Assembly: GCF_901933205.1 (NCBI RefSeq)
Contig: NC_044590.1
Coordinates: 1,689,501-1,753,500 of the forward strand
Direction of reading: 5' to 3'
DNA length: 64,000 bases
From: Camarhynchus parvulus
Lineage: Eukaryota; Chordata; Aves; Passeriformes; Thraupidae
Shown here: positions 12,936 to 25,624 of the stretch, piece after piece
Numbering within the stretch: the first letter of the stretch is position 1
Layout of the letters: each line of letters begins with the position of its first letter
Made by a program: the position numbers and the translations under genes
The notes under the pieces: generated by a model
What the model saw: the letters and a program-made list of their open reading frames with translations, nothing else
Told to the model about the DNA's origin: nothing
Databases searched by the model: none

Positions 12936-13289
12936 AAAAAAAAAAAAATGAAGTGGAAATTTGTGGAAAATGAAGAACTAGTGCCACTAAAGGCTAAAAT
13001 CATCAGTATTTATCAAAAAGCAGCAGTGCAGCAGCAGGAAAATCAGGATGTTGATATTCCTGCAAGGGTGCACTGGCCTGGGAGGTGACCATGCTGAAGG
13101 TGGAGCAAATCTGTGTCTGCCCAGTGAACACCAATTTCCCAGCCAGCTTCTGCTGGTCATTGCCAGCCTGGAAATGCAGCGCCTCTCCAACTCTCCCCTG
13201 GCAAAGGCAATTTTAAAACAAAGCATAACAAAGAAAAATGTGTTCCTGATATAATTATGCCTTCTGCAACTTAAATTCCAGGCACTCAG

Positions 13290-13940
13290 TTTCATCTCTT
13301 ACTTAAATGTATCTGTGTATTTTAATAGGAACATTCAGCTATGCTTTTATTAATGCAAAAACATTAAAGCACTATCCCTGAATACTAAAGCCTTAAAGGG
13401 CCGTTTCAAACAGAACCTGTCATAAAATGTGCTCTCAAGCGTGTCCCCTTTAAGAGATTCAAGAATTAAATGTTCCCGTATGTGAATTTTATTTTGTACA
13501 GCACATTTGCTTTATGGCTACAATTAAGTTAGATGTGCCGATAACAATGTCTGCTTTCCATTTTAAATCGCACATTTCAGACACTCTGCATTGTTTTATT
13601 ATCTAATCCACATGCTTTTAATTGCAATTATGGTCCCTTATGAGTCCCCTGGGAGGGTATGATTGCAATTAAAAATGTAATTTAAATGTTAATTAATTAC
13701 ATTCATTTTCTAAACTGGGAAAATTTCATTTATTATTTTCATGTGTTGTGCACTTATCCTAAATGCGTTACCTTCTAAATGTTTCTTTTTTTTTTCAAAT
13801 TAAGTGTTATGTTTATAAAACAGGGTGTTTAATACGCTTTAAAATTTTGTTAGGATGTTTATACAAATTATTACTTTAAATTAATTGTTTCCAAGCTCCA
13901 TGCTCAATTTATATTTGTCATGCAAGCCAGAATAGAGTTG
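13290..13940. promoter_or_regulatory. Candidate conserved non-coding element (AT-rich, homeodomain motifs)
   Basis: A repeat-free AT-rich block of about 650 bases contains the palindrome TAATTGCAATTA at 13619-13630 and a related ATTGCAAT palindrome at 13662-13669, which together make a perfect 13-bp inverted repeat (13616-13628 and 13662-13674). TTAATTAATTA and several TTTAAAT motifs follow. Sequence of this texture near developmental transcription-factor genes is often a conserved enhancer. That is inference; conservation cannot be tested from one sequence. Confidence 0.35.
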
Positions 13941-13944
13941 GGGT

Positions 13945-16900
13945 TTATCTTCAGCTCAAATTATGTTAACATGAGAACCAAAAAAGTTCATCAGCAGTCT
14001 GGACTGTTCCCCTGGGTATTCTTAGGCACTTTTTGGGCAGAAGAGGATTTTTTGGTGCGATTTCAGTGCCTTTGCTGATTTTCTTCCTGTGATTCAGGAG
14101 GATCAGGGAAGGAGGCTGAGCTCTGCCGTCGGCAGGAGCAGCGCAAATCTCCGAGCAGGTTCTGCAACAAGTGTAACAGGCAGGGACAAGGAGCTGCTGA
14201 AGAGAGAAGGCAGAGAAGCAGGAATCTGATTCCTTAGAAATTATCAAATTAAACACCACGCCACTACAAAAATAGTTATTTCTGTCACCTTCCATTTAAA
14301 TGTCAACCTGCAATCCCAGTGGCCAGGAAAATCAGCTCTTACATGGGAAAATGGGGATTTTTAGGGAATCTCCTGACCGTGAGAGCCAAGGATAGATGAA
14401 AAATTATCAGATATATTCCAAATGCTGAGCAGCCAGTGTTGCTGTGTCAGAAACCATCGGTATTCCAGGGTTTGGGATAAGAAAACTCCTTGAAATTTGC
14501 CTGCACTGTCTGGCTTTGGTCACATCAGCACCTGCAGAGCTGAGCCTGGAGGAGGGGGCAGGAATCAGGTCCAAGCAGGAACCAAGTCAGGTACTAAAGG
14601 TTTTGAGTCACTGGTTTCTGTAATTAAAAACTGATTAAAGATATCCCGATCCATCCTTTCAGCTTTGCAAAATATATTCTCATTATAAATTTGTGGTCAG
14701 TTCATTAAAAAAAAATAGAAACTGTAATTTATTTTCTCCGAGAGCATCAGAGAACAAACTAATTAAGTCAGGAAAATTTGGAATTATGATGTTCTGATAG
14801 ACGAGCAGCTTCTCTGAAGAGGGAGATGAAGCTAAAGGATACAGCTGAAAGATTTTTATTTTAAATACTGCTGCCAGTTGTGGCTGTACAGACACTCCTG
14901 TGGAAGGCTTTAAGCGTTAAAAAAAGACTCAAGTTCAACTAAACTGAAAAATATATATTTTTCAGTGGTGCAAGGCTGTTCACACAGCCTTTTGGATTGA
15001 TTTAACTAATTGCTTAAGAATTAAAAATGGGAAGTATTTTCTGTGGAATCAGTGCTGAGGGTTGCAGTTTCTCACAGAGGATCCGTGGAGAGCAGGTACA
15101 CGCTCAGGCACAGCAGGGCACGGAGCTGCTGGGTTTGGTGAAGCACTGCCCAGCCAGGTGCTCACAGGAATTCCACCCAGGCTGGAAGTGCTCGGGATCC
15201 CTGCAGTGCCCCGAGTGTCCCCTCAGCAATTCCATCTGGGCTCCCCGTTCCTGCCGTCTGTGCCCCTCGCCTTCTCCTCGCACTGGAAAATGCTGTGAAG
15301 GCAGTGAGGTTGTGTGTTCTCAACTGGGGCGTTAAAACAGCAGAATAAAGGGGAGAAAAGGAAAAACAAAACCTTGCTTTTCATTTGTACCACTAATAAC
15401 AAGGAAATATTAATTAATTCATAGCTAGTAGGGAAAGTCTGAGTCTGTTTTGCATCTTTATATACAGGATTTTACACAAATATTTCTGAAGTGATAAAAT
15501 CCTCTGAATTTTTAAATTTTCATTGATCCCTGAATGCTCCAAAAGCTCTGCTGTCCCAGTAATCCCAGTGAGGTCCAGGCTGCCAGGATGACACATCCCT
15601 CACAAGTGGCACTGCCCCATTCCAGCCAGACCCAGACCTTCCTCCCTTCTCCTTAGAGCTGCACAACTCTGGAAGTTGCTGCATCCATTCAGGATGCTGC
15701 AGTTCATTTTGTGATGAGGAGATCAAAACAATTACCTGCCTCCTGATAACCCTCATTGACTATCTATTGAGAGAATCAGCTCCTAAATAAATTACTATTG
15801 TACTTTTAAAGCTGTGCATGACATGTCCTACTTACTGCGTGACCCAGATAATTTCCATAAATTAACCTCCTTTACCTTCCATTTCCTCTGCCATCCTGCT
15901 GTTACCTTCCCACAACTGCTCCATCACCAGCAACTCATCCACTGGATGGAGAAGACAGTGATGCTGTGCTGAGTCTTAAAGTGACATTAAGAACTTACCT
16001 GCCTAAGTGTTCATTTGCATCTTGCTCACTAGACTTGTCATAGAGCTGGGGAGATAATATATTATGAGATGTGTACTGAATTAGCTGTCAATTGCAGTGA
16101 AGCTCTCCCTTAACTGTGTGAGGAGAAAGCTCTTGAATGAGCCTCAATCTTGCCCTTTTTTTCAGCTGAGATGTTTCATTTTAGTCACCCAACCCCAGCC
16201 AATTTTATTAAGTCTGCTGTCAGCTGTGACCCCTGCTGAGGACTGGCAGGGCTGAAATAGTTATGCTGCCTGATGTCATTTGTGGCAGCTCCAGATCCCA
16301 CTCCTGCTTAGGCACCGAGGGCTCTGTTCCTGCCGCACCAGGGAAAAGGGATAAAAACCACTTTGCTTCCTCAGTGCTCTGTGCTGGTTCAACCAGCCAG
16401 GGAGGCTGCGTGAGGGTGGGTATGGGCTTTCCTTGGAAAGGTCTGGATGGTCCGTGCTGGGCTGTGGGAGCAGCTGGGAGCACAGAACCTCAGGGCATTG
16501 GAGGCCTTGTCTGGGCAACGAGTCCCTGCTTGTGCTGATGGAGTCAGGGCTTCTCCCACACCCAGGGAGCATCACCTGGTGCTTCACCACTGGTGTTTCC
16601 AGGGATTAGCTCGTCTTGGGAATTCTTCTGCTGTGCTTGACAAGCAAAAAGAGCAAATCTCGTTGTCTTCCTTGGGTGCAATCCCTGCACGTGCATGGGA
16701 GAGGCTGGCACAGGGCACAGCCCCAGGACAAAACTGCAGGATAAGCAGGCTGCAGCAAACTGGTTTTTGATGGAGATGTGCCCAGTGCCAGTCCCCCTGG
16801 GCACCCCTGCCTGGTGACTGGGACGTGGCAATGGGTGCACCGTGTGCCTCAGCTACACGGGATGCCTTCACATCCTGCAGAGAAGGGCAGTGTGCAAAGG

Positions 16901-19900
16901 GAGCAGACAGACCTCAGACTTGGAAACCCCAACTCTGCCTGCCTAAGATGACAGTGTGTTATATTCTTTACACGCCAAAGTTTAAATCCTGGAAGAGTCA
17001 TGCTTTATCGTCAAGGTAACCAGAATAGGTTCACCAACAATTTACGTGGCTCTTAAGTCTATTTACATGCTTGTTTACTTGGCTTTTCTCTCAAAGGAAG
17101 AAAGTAGTTACCTTAGCAACTGCCTCCTCGCAGGGTGCTCGGGCTGCCGTGCCGGGAGGAGCCTCTGCCAGGAGCTCACAGCCCCGTGGGCACATCTGCC
17201 CAACCCCAGCCTCACCACTGCTCGGGTATTTGGGTTTTGGGCCACATTTGGCATCCCAGAGGAGCACCGAGATGTGTCTGTGCCTCCTTGGCTTTGCTGC
17301 AGCTGTGCCAGGGCAGGTTTGGGGGAGCAGGAGGTGGCAGGGATGTGTTGGGAAGGGAGGAGGGGTCAGCCCTGTGGCACGTGCAGGGTTTTATTTTATG
17401 TACCAGGTGTCACCAGGTGTGACCAGAAAGGACCATTGCTCCAGTACTCCCTTGGGATCCTGTAGGAAAAGGTTAAACAGAGGATCTGAATCCTAGGATG
17501 GGATGTAGGGACATGCTGGGGTAACGACTCATTAGCTCTGCTGGTCAATTAGGAGACTTTGCTGCTTCTGTCCCCCATCTCTCACAGCAGATTTGTTCTT
17601 CAGCAGCTCCTGCTCTGCTCAGCAGCACGTGCACAGAGCAGGGGCAAAGGACATGCCAGCCATCCTCTTTCCTTCCTTGCTTTTCTTGCCACAGAAGATC
17701 CTGACCCGAACTGCTGCCTGGGCAAACTCCCAGAAGTTCAGCAATGCAGGCACCACTCAGGCTGTGTTTGTGTCCTTGTCATAGCAGTATTTATCAGACG
17801 GTTGCTTCATCAAATACCCTCATTTTATTTGCTCTCCATTCTTGTTTTATTTTAATTTGATAACTGCATAGAGACTTCAGTCTGACTGCGAGGCAACTCT
17901 TATTTTAGAAAATAATTCAATTTCCATGAATGGTCAGGGACAGATTTTTTAGGGTAGTTACACATCTTGAGGAGAAATTCTAGTAGGATTTTCAAAAGAA
18001 CCTCAGTAGATTAATGCCTTGATTCTTTTTTAACCTGCTTAAACACTGTAAAATTGCTGCTAAGACTCTACCTGCACTTCAACCTTCCTACTTACCTTTG
18101 AAAAATTGCTTTTTTTTTAAAATACATTCTCTCAACTCTCATTTCTCAATTCCATTTCCACCACTTTTCCCAAAATCCTGATGTGACGTCCATCTCCACT
18201 CTTGCTGTGCTCTTTAGAGATTTTTAATAATGTGACTTGCATTATTTTCATCTCTTCTAACGTTTTTATTCATCATATTACTGTTCTATAAAAATCTAAT
18301 TTATCTTGCTCTTCCTTTGGAGCACAACCCCAACGTGCTGTTGTTAGCCCAGTTCCTACAAAACAGGTCTGCTGCAGTATCCATCCTGCAATATTGCAAT
18401 AATTAGTGAGTAATATCGATAATAATTGCTTTTTACAGCTTTTTAGCACAGAGATATTTTCCTCCTCTGGAGCCTGAGTGTGAGGCAGACTAATGGCCTG
18501 GTTTCTACAGCAAAAGACTTATAGACCTGGAGTTTGCAAACCATTTCTCAGGCTCCTCCAGAGGGTGACAGGTATCCTTTAGTCCTGGGGAAAGCCTCCC
18601 ATCCAACCTGGCACTGTCCTGACCCTCTCCATCAATTCCCTGGCTGTTCCCAGAGCTGGAGCAGTGGGAAGAGGAGCTCCCTCCAGCAGTGCCACCGTGC
18701 AGGCAGCTCAGGGGCTGATGTGCAGCGCCCCCTCACAAATACCCATCACCCAGCAGAGGAGCTGCCTGTCCTGACCAGGGAGCTCCAGGAAATCTGCTGA
18801 CTCCTGCACGTTTTGGGGCGAGGGGATTATTCTGGTTTGGCCTAACCTGTGCAGCAGTGCTAAAATCAATATTAAACGTGGCCTGTGCCTGTGCCCTGCT
18901 CCTGCTGAGAGCACATTCGGCAGGCCCCAGGAGCGCTCCCCGCGCGCTCAGGCTCCGGAGCAGCTCCCGCCGCGGATCTGGCACTGGCAGCTGGTGCCTT
19001 TCCACGAGGAAACACCCCGAGCTGAGGGGACATGTGCGCAGCATCCTGTGCCTCCTACCCTGCTTGTCATGTTCTTCATCCAAGGCAAGTCACTCAGCCA
19101 AGCAGAAAGCAGCCTAATCCCAGCACAGGCTGAAACCTTTCGGAGAGGATCCCTGCAGAATAGAACAGCCACCAGCGCTGCATGCAAGAGTAAAACGCTG
19201 GAGACAGCTGGGGTTTTTCCTGAAATCGTGTAACAGGTTCTCTCCTGCTTCACGCTGCCTCCAGAGCAGGAGTGGGTGTGTTTACTTACTCAGGCACTAA
19301 TGACAACCAATAATAAAAACCATTTCCCACCCAAAAACTTCAAAGCCTTAGCCAAAGCTATTTAAAAAGCGACTCCCACTTTTCAGGATGCCAGGGAAGT
19401 GAGTGGCCCCAGCTTTGCTTCTGTGCCCAAACTCCATTAACTGCCAAGCCCCAGAGGCCCCTCCTTCTCCACTCTTTATAAGACCTTACTATAAAAAGGG
19501 CTCTCCCTGAGTTGTGTCCCACTCACTCAGCCATGTGTGGCACTTTTTAGGGTGTCCTTCAGAACCACTTGGCTGATCTCCTGCTGCTCCTTTACCTTTG
19601 TTGCTTTGTTCACACTTTCTCTTCTCTGACTCATTTTCGGTTTGAAGTTTCCAAAGCACTTCTGAGCAAATCCAGCCCCTTTGCCAGATCTTTCCCTTTG
19701 TAAGCTGGAGCTGGCAATCTGGCACAGAGGGACCCAGCAAAGCTGCACATCAGCTGTGAGATGGGCAGGATTCTGCCTCTGGAGCCTCCCAGGGATTCCA
19801 AGACTGGCAGCTCTGCCTGGGGGTTACATCTGCAGGTCTGGATATGGCCTGGGATGTGTTTGGGAGAGGGTTTGCTGGCAGACTTGCCATTGGAAAGTTG

Positions 19901-20450
19901 TTTTTGCACCTCTCTGTCGGCCTTTCCCTCTTCATGATCATTTTCCAGGGAAGTGGCTATTGATGATGCTGCTTTGGGAATGAACATCAGGGACCTGTCT
20001 GTCCAGTGTCACTGAAAATGCACCTTCCACTGCAGGTGTGCACCCATTTTCTCTGCATTACAAAGGTTTGAAACCTTTTCTATTCCTGTGATGAGCTCAG
20101 GCCACTTAGTAACCATACATGTATTTCTTTGTATGCTTTCCTTTCACTGGGGCTGTAAAGAAAGCCCAGGCATGGCCACTTATGTCTAGAAAGAGCTCAG
20201 AAGTCATTATCCTCTCTCTAGTGCTGTGGGTGACTCTGGAGATGATTTTGTGTTTCCTTGGGGGCAATTCAGGTCCCTTCTTTTGTACTTCCTTGGCTGT
20301 ACACATAGTCTGGAGATAATTCCTGTGTGACTTACTCCCTTCACAAGTCACCTTCATCTCATCAGCCCTTGCTTTTTCCTGGCCAAATGGTGTGGAAGAG
20401 GAGGAGTGATCAGTGCTTCCAAGGATGGCTCAGGAGAAGTTTGTGGCCAG
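13945..20450. other. Non-coding segment
   Basis: No exon, RNA gene or clear transposon was recognised. Several GC-richer patches (15.05-15.30, 16.2-16.9, 17.1-17.45, 18.55-19.05 kb) keep frames of 80-140 codons open on both strands without any domain. A small CpG cluster lies around 18920-18980. The rest is AT-leaning unique sequence. Confidence 0.5.
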
Positions 20451-20454
20451 CTGT

Positions 20455-20636
20455 TCCAGCGCCCTGCCTGACCTTCACCAAGCCATTTGCCTTGGCTGTG
20501 GCTCAGTCTCCCCATCTGTAAAGGGATAGGAACATTTGCAGAGCATTTTGGATTGTTATTAATTCTTCATGGAGTCTGTGAAATGTGGTGAACACTGAGA
20601 TGCTATAAAAGTACAAAGTATTGTTGTTATTATTAA
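20455..20636 (+). mobile_element. MIR-like CORE-SINE relic
   Basis: The order of matches follows MIR: 'tgaccttcaccaagccattt' (MIR: tgaccttgggcaagttactt), 'ctcagtctccccatctgtaa' (MIR: ctcagtttcctcatctgtaa), 'gggataggaaca', then the tail 'gagatgctataaaagtac' followed by 'aaagtattgttgttattatta'. It lies in sense orientation. Such CORE-SINEs predate the amniote radiation and survive as scattered relics in birds. Confidence 0.7.
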
Positions 20637-20639
20637 ACT

Positions 20640-23600
20640 CTGGAGGTGGAAGTAGCTGGCCCATAAGGTGTTTCCTCCATCAGTCCTTCAGTCTTCCTGA
20701 CCCAAGACAGAATTGCCATTCTGTTTTTGCAGAGAGTTTATGGGTGTGTTTTAAATAAACCCAAGAGCTGGAGGAGCCCCTTGCAAAGGAATGAAGCTGA
20801 TGACATTTTAAATTTTTCTGATTTCTCTCAGTGCAAAGCAGAATTTCTCCGCACGGCGGTTCCCCGGCAGCTCTGCCCAAGTCACTTGCAATCGGCCCTG
20901 TCCTCTTACCCTCCAATAAACAGGAGACACAGGGCCACTATAATGGCTCGACAATACTTGCACACCCTGGGGTTTTGCTGCTCTCATGAAGGAAAAAAAA
21001 AAAGAATGTCATGGACAAATGAATGTTGACAGTGGCCATACCAAACAATTCAAGGAAAAATTGCAGTTTTATCCGTATTGCTGTTGCCTTTGTCAATACT
21101 TTAAAGATGGTTCTTATTTCAGAGCAGGTATTGATTGTGTATAGGTTGGGCCCCTGGTTCCATTTGTCATTTCTGATATTACAGTGTGTTATCGTTTAAA
21201 GCTGTAATGGGAGAGGTGGCTGAGCTCAAAGCAAGCTGGTTGTCTGAAGCTTTGATAAATGGCTAGATGGTCTTCGTTTCTGCAGCAGTGAGCAGTTGGC
21301 TGCTATTTGCTTTACCTTTTATCCAAGAATAACTGTGTGATGGGTTCTGGAAGTGAACAGTATCATTTTGTCAGATGTGGTTCAGAACTAGCCGGGTGGT
21401 CCTAGCAAAGCAGCTGAGGGATTTTTAACACCCGACAGGATGTGAGCAAAGGCCCTGGATAAATCTGAAACAATTCTAGCTCCACATGGCTGCTTTGGTC
21501 GAAAAGTTCTCAGGGTTGTTTTTTAAGGTGAGAGGACAGGAAATGCTGGGGGGTGGGGTGGGGAGGGGTGGTGCTCTTAAAAGCAGCTCTATTCATATAG
21601 AGGGATCTTAACGGAGAGATCAGAAGACAATAGGTGGATTAGATTTCTTTGATGAATTTACAAACTTGCAAATTTTTTGCAGATCTAAATGAAAGGTCTG
21701 CTTTTCAGATGCCGCAAATGGCCCCACCCCAGGCTCTGCAAAGCAGGCTGTACAATGTGCTGGGATCTGCAGCACCGGGCAGGCGGCGAGGCAGCACACT
21801 ACATTCTTTCCCTCTGCATCACGTACATTTCCCGAGGTTTTGGTATTGCTTTTGTGAAATCATATCTGTTTGTCAACCTCACAGTGCAGGGTTCCACTTC
21901 AGTGGAATCACCAGGAGTCTGGAAATGGCAAATGCTCCCTTTCCCAGTAACAGACCCGGTAATGTCCTGGCCTTGCAGAACCCCTTCTATTGTATTTTGG
22001 GTCACAAAACCAAGAGGACACCTGTGGATGCTTCACGTCCTGATTCTCTCGAGTCAGGCAGGTTCCATCTATGATTTGCGTTTAGCCTGGTACAACACCA
22101 AGGTCTGCTTAAATTAAAAACCTGTCCAAGACAATGTTTCTCAGCAAATGTAGGCAGGGGAATGCACTGAAATTCTCTCCCTGGTTTGATAACTCAGATG
22201 TAATCACTCCACACCCACTGCCAGCGTGGTTGGATGGGGGCAGTGTTCAGGGCAGTTTTGGAGCTCTCCTCCAGTGCTTCTGAATCAGGAGCAAAGAGTC
22301 TTTGCAGGTTGGCTCTTGAGCCTTCAGCACCTACCCTTCATTAACCTGATAATCTGTGAGACACTGCTCCCTGTTCCTGCCCGGAGTAGATTGAAATGGG
22401 AGCTCTTAATCCTGCCACTGAAGCTGAATTGCTCGGACAAGTAGCAGCAGATTGATTCCCTCACTTCTTTCAGAGAAATCACAAAAGGCTGTCCAACCCC
22501 CAGAACAGCTGCAGCTCCAGTACAGCTCCAGCACTGAAGGCAGGGGAGCTCTGCCTTTGTGTCCCAGGAGAACAGAAGTTACTTTTTCTGGCATGGAACT
22601 AGAAACAAGCAGAAGGGTTAGAAATCACTCCTGCCATTCTTAGTCCTACAAGCAGCACAAAGGTTCCCCAAGTCCCTGTTCTCTGTGAGATTTCTGTTAG
22701 CTCTCAGTTTGTGATAAGCTGTATAATCTGCAGGGAAAGTTGATGTGCATTTGTGGGACTGACAAGATAACGAGGACATGGAGTAAATAGAAAAGAAACC
22801 AATAAGATGTTAAACCTATGCAGAAGATATTTGGTCTCTGTAAAGTAGGAACCACACTGAACATCCCATGTCCCTCATGAGCCAAATCCTGGCTTTGGGG
22901 CTCTTTGGGAAGGTTTAATCAACTCTGGAGCCTCTCTTTGATTGTGCCTGGAAAAGCATTGCCAGAGGAAATTTCTGAGTGTTCCATGCAGCCCAACAAA
23001 TGGGCTGTGCTGGTAGTCTGTCAGCACAGCATCACCTCAGGAGACCTGGCTCTCCTTTTCTAGCCCACCAGGAGAGACAATCATCAGTGGTGTGTTTTGT
23101 GTAACACCTCGCACCTCCTGTTGGGCTGTGTGTGCTTTAAAGGTCACTCTGCACTCTTCACACAAACAGACTGAATGTGTCCCTGGCCAAAACATCCCTG
23201 CTCAAAAATCTGCTCCTCTCCGGGCCCCAAAGATGACTGAATTTCAATGAGGCTTTATTCTTCAAAATGAAAGGTGCTGTCTAACAGTAAAATATTGTTC
23301 TATTAAATTCAGCCCATGGCAGATCCACTACTGAGGGCTATTGAGGCAAATAAGAGCAGGGTGATGGCAGTGTGTGGTCATAAAGTTGCAATATTCAAAA
23401 ATGTAGAAAAAGCAGGTTGTCAGATTTCAATAAAGCAGTGGAAATGAATAGATACATCTCAGAGCTGGTTGCTTCCTAGTGGGATGGAATTTGAATAATA
23501 ATATCACACTAGAACCAAGCTGGGGCTGGATTAATGGCTGGCAGAGGCTGAGCCCCGGCGTGGTGGGGCTGCAGCAGCAGCAGCACCACTGGAAGTGTTC

Positions 23601-24725
23601 TGATGACACCCAGAGCACTTCTGCTTGTTTGCACACAGGACAGCAGAACCAGGGCACGGGGAAATGGGGAATTGTTGCTTTAAGCTGCAATTTTCAACAA
23701 AGAAATCTCGCCATTCCAAACTGTCTAGACCTTTAAAAATAAAAGATGTGCAGTATTTACAATGCTCTTCAGTATTCATGAGGCTTTGCTGCTTGTTGTA
23801 AGGCGAGATGAAAACAATACTCAGTAGATTTTCATAAGTGACACGCAACTGTAAGATTGATAGATGATGTGGATTTAATGTATGTGGAGTTCAGCGCCGA
23901 CATAAAAGCTGTGATGTACCCAAACACGGGGTTTATTAAATCCCTGTTTCCTTAAATGATCATCCAAAGCCTTTCACCACTTTCTTCTACCAGAAAATAA
24001 AGGGAAGAAGGTAAGAAAAAGGAGAGGAGGTAAAAGAAAAAAAAGCCAAGCAAGGGATTCCCCTTGGTTTTGGTAGAGAATTACAATATTGGAACTGAAA
24101 GAGACAAATATTTAGACACTCTCTCTGCATAGAGATTAATGTGAGAGTCAGAAATACATGGAATCCACTTAAATTGATGTGATTTAGTTATGAATGGTTA
24201 AACATAAGTATTCTCTGTCAAATGCCAAAACCTATTGTATTAACTCTTCCCTCACCCCAGCCCTCCTGTGTAGCCTCTAAACCTGCCAAATTCTTCCTAG
24301 AGCCCAGGGCTCCTCTGTGCTTTGGGCACAGGGGACAGCACGGAATCCCTGGCATCAACCTGGGTGGATCCATGGCAGCTCCTGGCATAGACCTGCTCAA
24401 AGGGCACAGCAAACTGCCAACTGCCCTCCCTGGGCACATGTGGAGGATGCAGGGCTGGAGCTGTGCCTCTCCCAGAGCCACACTCTCCTCACACACCCTG
24501 GGTCCTGTCCAGGCCTGTGACTCCACCGCTGTAACCTCAGGAGGCATTTCCCTGGCACCTCTGAAGCAGCCTTTCACCCTCAGCCTGGCACCAGGGCAGC
24601 TCTTGTCCCTCCCATCCCAGCTTGGCCCCTCAGCTGCATTCCTGGGAATCAGGAGTGACTCACGCTGCATCCCAAATCCTCTCCAAGCTGATCCTGAGTT
24701 AATTCCCACAGTCCCTGGGGGTGCA
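20640..24725. other. Non-coding segment
   Basis: Unique non-coding sequence with a G-quadruplex-like tract at 21.55 kb, a short CAG run at about 23.57 kb and a polypurine patch at about 23.99-24.05 kb. Frames of 140-195 codons at 21.65-22.1 and 24.2-24.8 kb have antisense partners of equal length and no domain, so I do not call genes. Confidence 0.5.
21548..21568 (+). other. Potential G-quadruplex with single-base loops
   Basis: Four G runs of 6, 4, 4 and 4 bases are separated by single T, T and A. One-base loops are the most stable class of predicted intramolecular quadruplex. It lies on the same strand as TSHZ2, so it would also be present in the nascent transcript if this is intron. Confidence 0.7.
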
Positions 24726-24726
24726 G

Positions 24727-24757
<31 letters not shown>

Positions 24758-24782
24758 AGACACAGACACACACACACACACA
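24727..24782. repeat. (CA)n microsatellite with CAGACA interruptions
   Basis: About 56 bases of CA dinucleotides are interrupted by three CAGA units in the middle. Length polymorphism is likely. Confidence 0.95.
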
Positions 24783-25403
24783 GTCCTGGAGAGCAGCCCT
24801 GAGTAACAGCCTCTGCATCCTCTACAACACTTTGCAACAAAGGTGTATCTGCCTCTGAGTGGAACATCTTGCTTGGTTTCAGGGTCATTTCCTGTGACAG
24901 CTCAATGTCTGTCTTCTTCATCACCTCAAGATTTAGCAAAATGATATAATTAGGATAGCTGTGCTCCTTCAGCCAGCCAGCTGCTTTGGAAATCAGGCCA
25001 CTGATTAAAGGAGCACACTGAAATCAGGCTCTCTGCTCTGGCCCAAATGTGATTTTTTTTAGGGGCTGGAAGTACTGCCATTGTGCTTAGCCCTCATGGG
25101 GATCATTTTCTGTGGGTTGCTTAGGGAGCACTTAGGTGGATTCTGATTTCCTGTGGTGCTCAGTGGCATTAAAAGGTGGATATTGGTGCCATGGGAATTG
25201 TGACCAGAAAATCTAGCAGAGGCTGAACCTGGGTACACCTGAGTTCAGTTGGCATCACCTCTTCTCCCTGTGCTTCTAAACCTGTTGCTTTCAGGTACTC
25301 TTGTGCTTCCAAACAAAAATTTGAATTTCAGTTCTTTTCTGCCTTACTTCTTTCTCTTCCTTGAAAGAAAAGATACAGGGTAATTTTTCCAAGTTTGACA
25401 ATT

Positions 25404-25622
25404 TCATAGGATCATGGAATGTCATCCAAGTCCAGCTCCTGGCCCTGCCCAGACCCCCGAACAGCCCCACCCTGGGCATCCCTGCAGTGCTGTCCAAGCC
25501 CTCCTGGAGCTCTGGCAGCCCTGGGGCTGTGCCCATTCCCTGGGCAGTGCCAGCACCCTCCGGGGGAAGAACCTTTCCCTGCTATCCAACCTAAACCTCC
25601 CCTGGCACAGCTCCATGCTGAT
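25404..25622 (-). mobile_element. CR1 LINE 3' fragment, antisense to TSHZ2
   Basis: The + strand begins with the antisense CR1 3' end ('atttcataggatcatggaat', then 'gtcatccaagtccagctcc'), continues with a CCTGGCCCTGCCCAGA-type block and ends with 'ccaacctaaacctcccctgg', the segment that in typical copies reads roughly 'ctaatctaaacctaccctct'. The order and orientation place CR1 on the minus strand. Terminal octamer repeats are reduced to about one copy. Confidence 0.85.
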
Positions 25623-25624
25623 TT

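Noticed and set aside
12936..12948. A13 run as a retrocopy tail
   Set aside because: It follows an antisense CR1 fragment, has no upstream AATAAA and no flanking duplication.
24218..24806. 187-codon (minus) and 194-codon (plus) overlapping open frames
   Set aside because: Both strands are open over the same GC-rich DNA ending in the CA microsatellite (HTHTHT/VCVCVC tails); typical chance frames.
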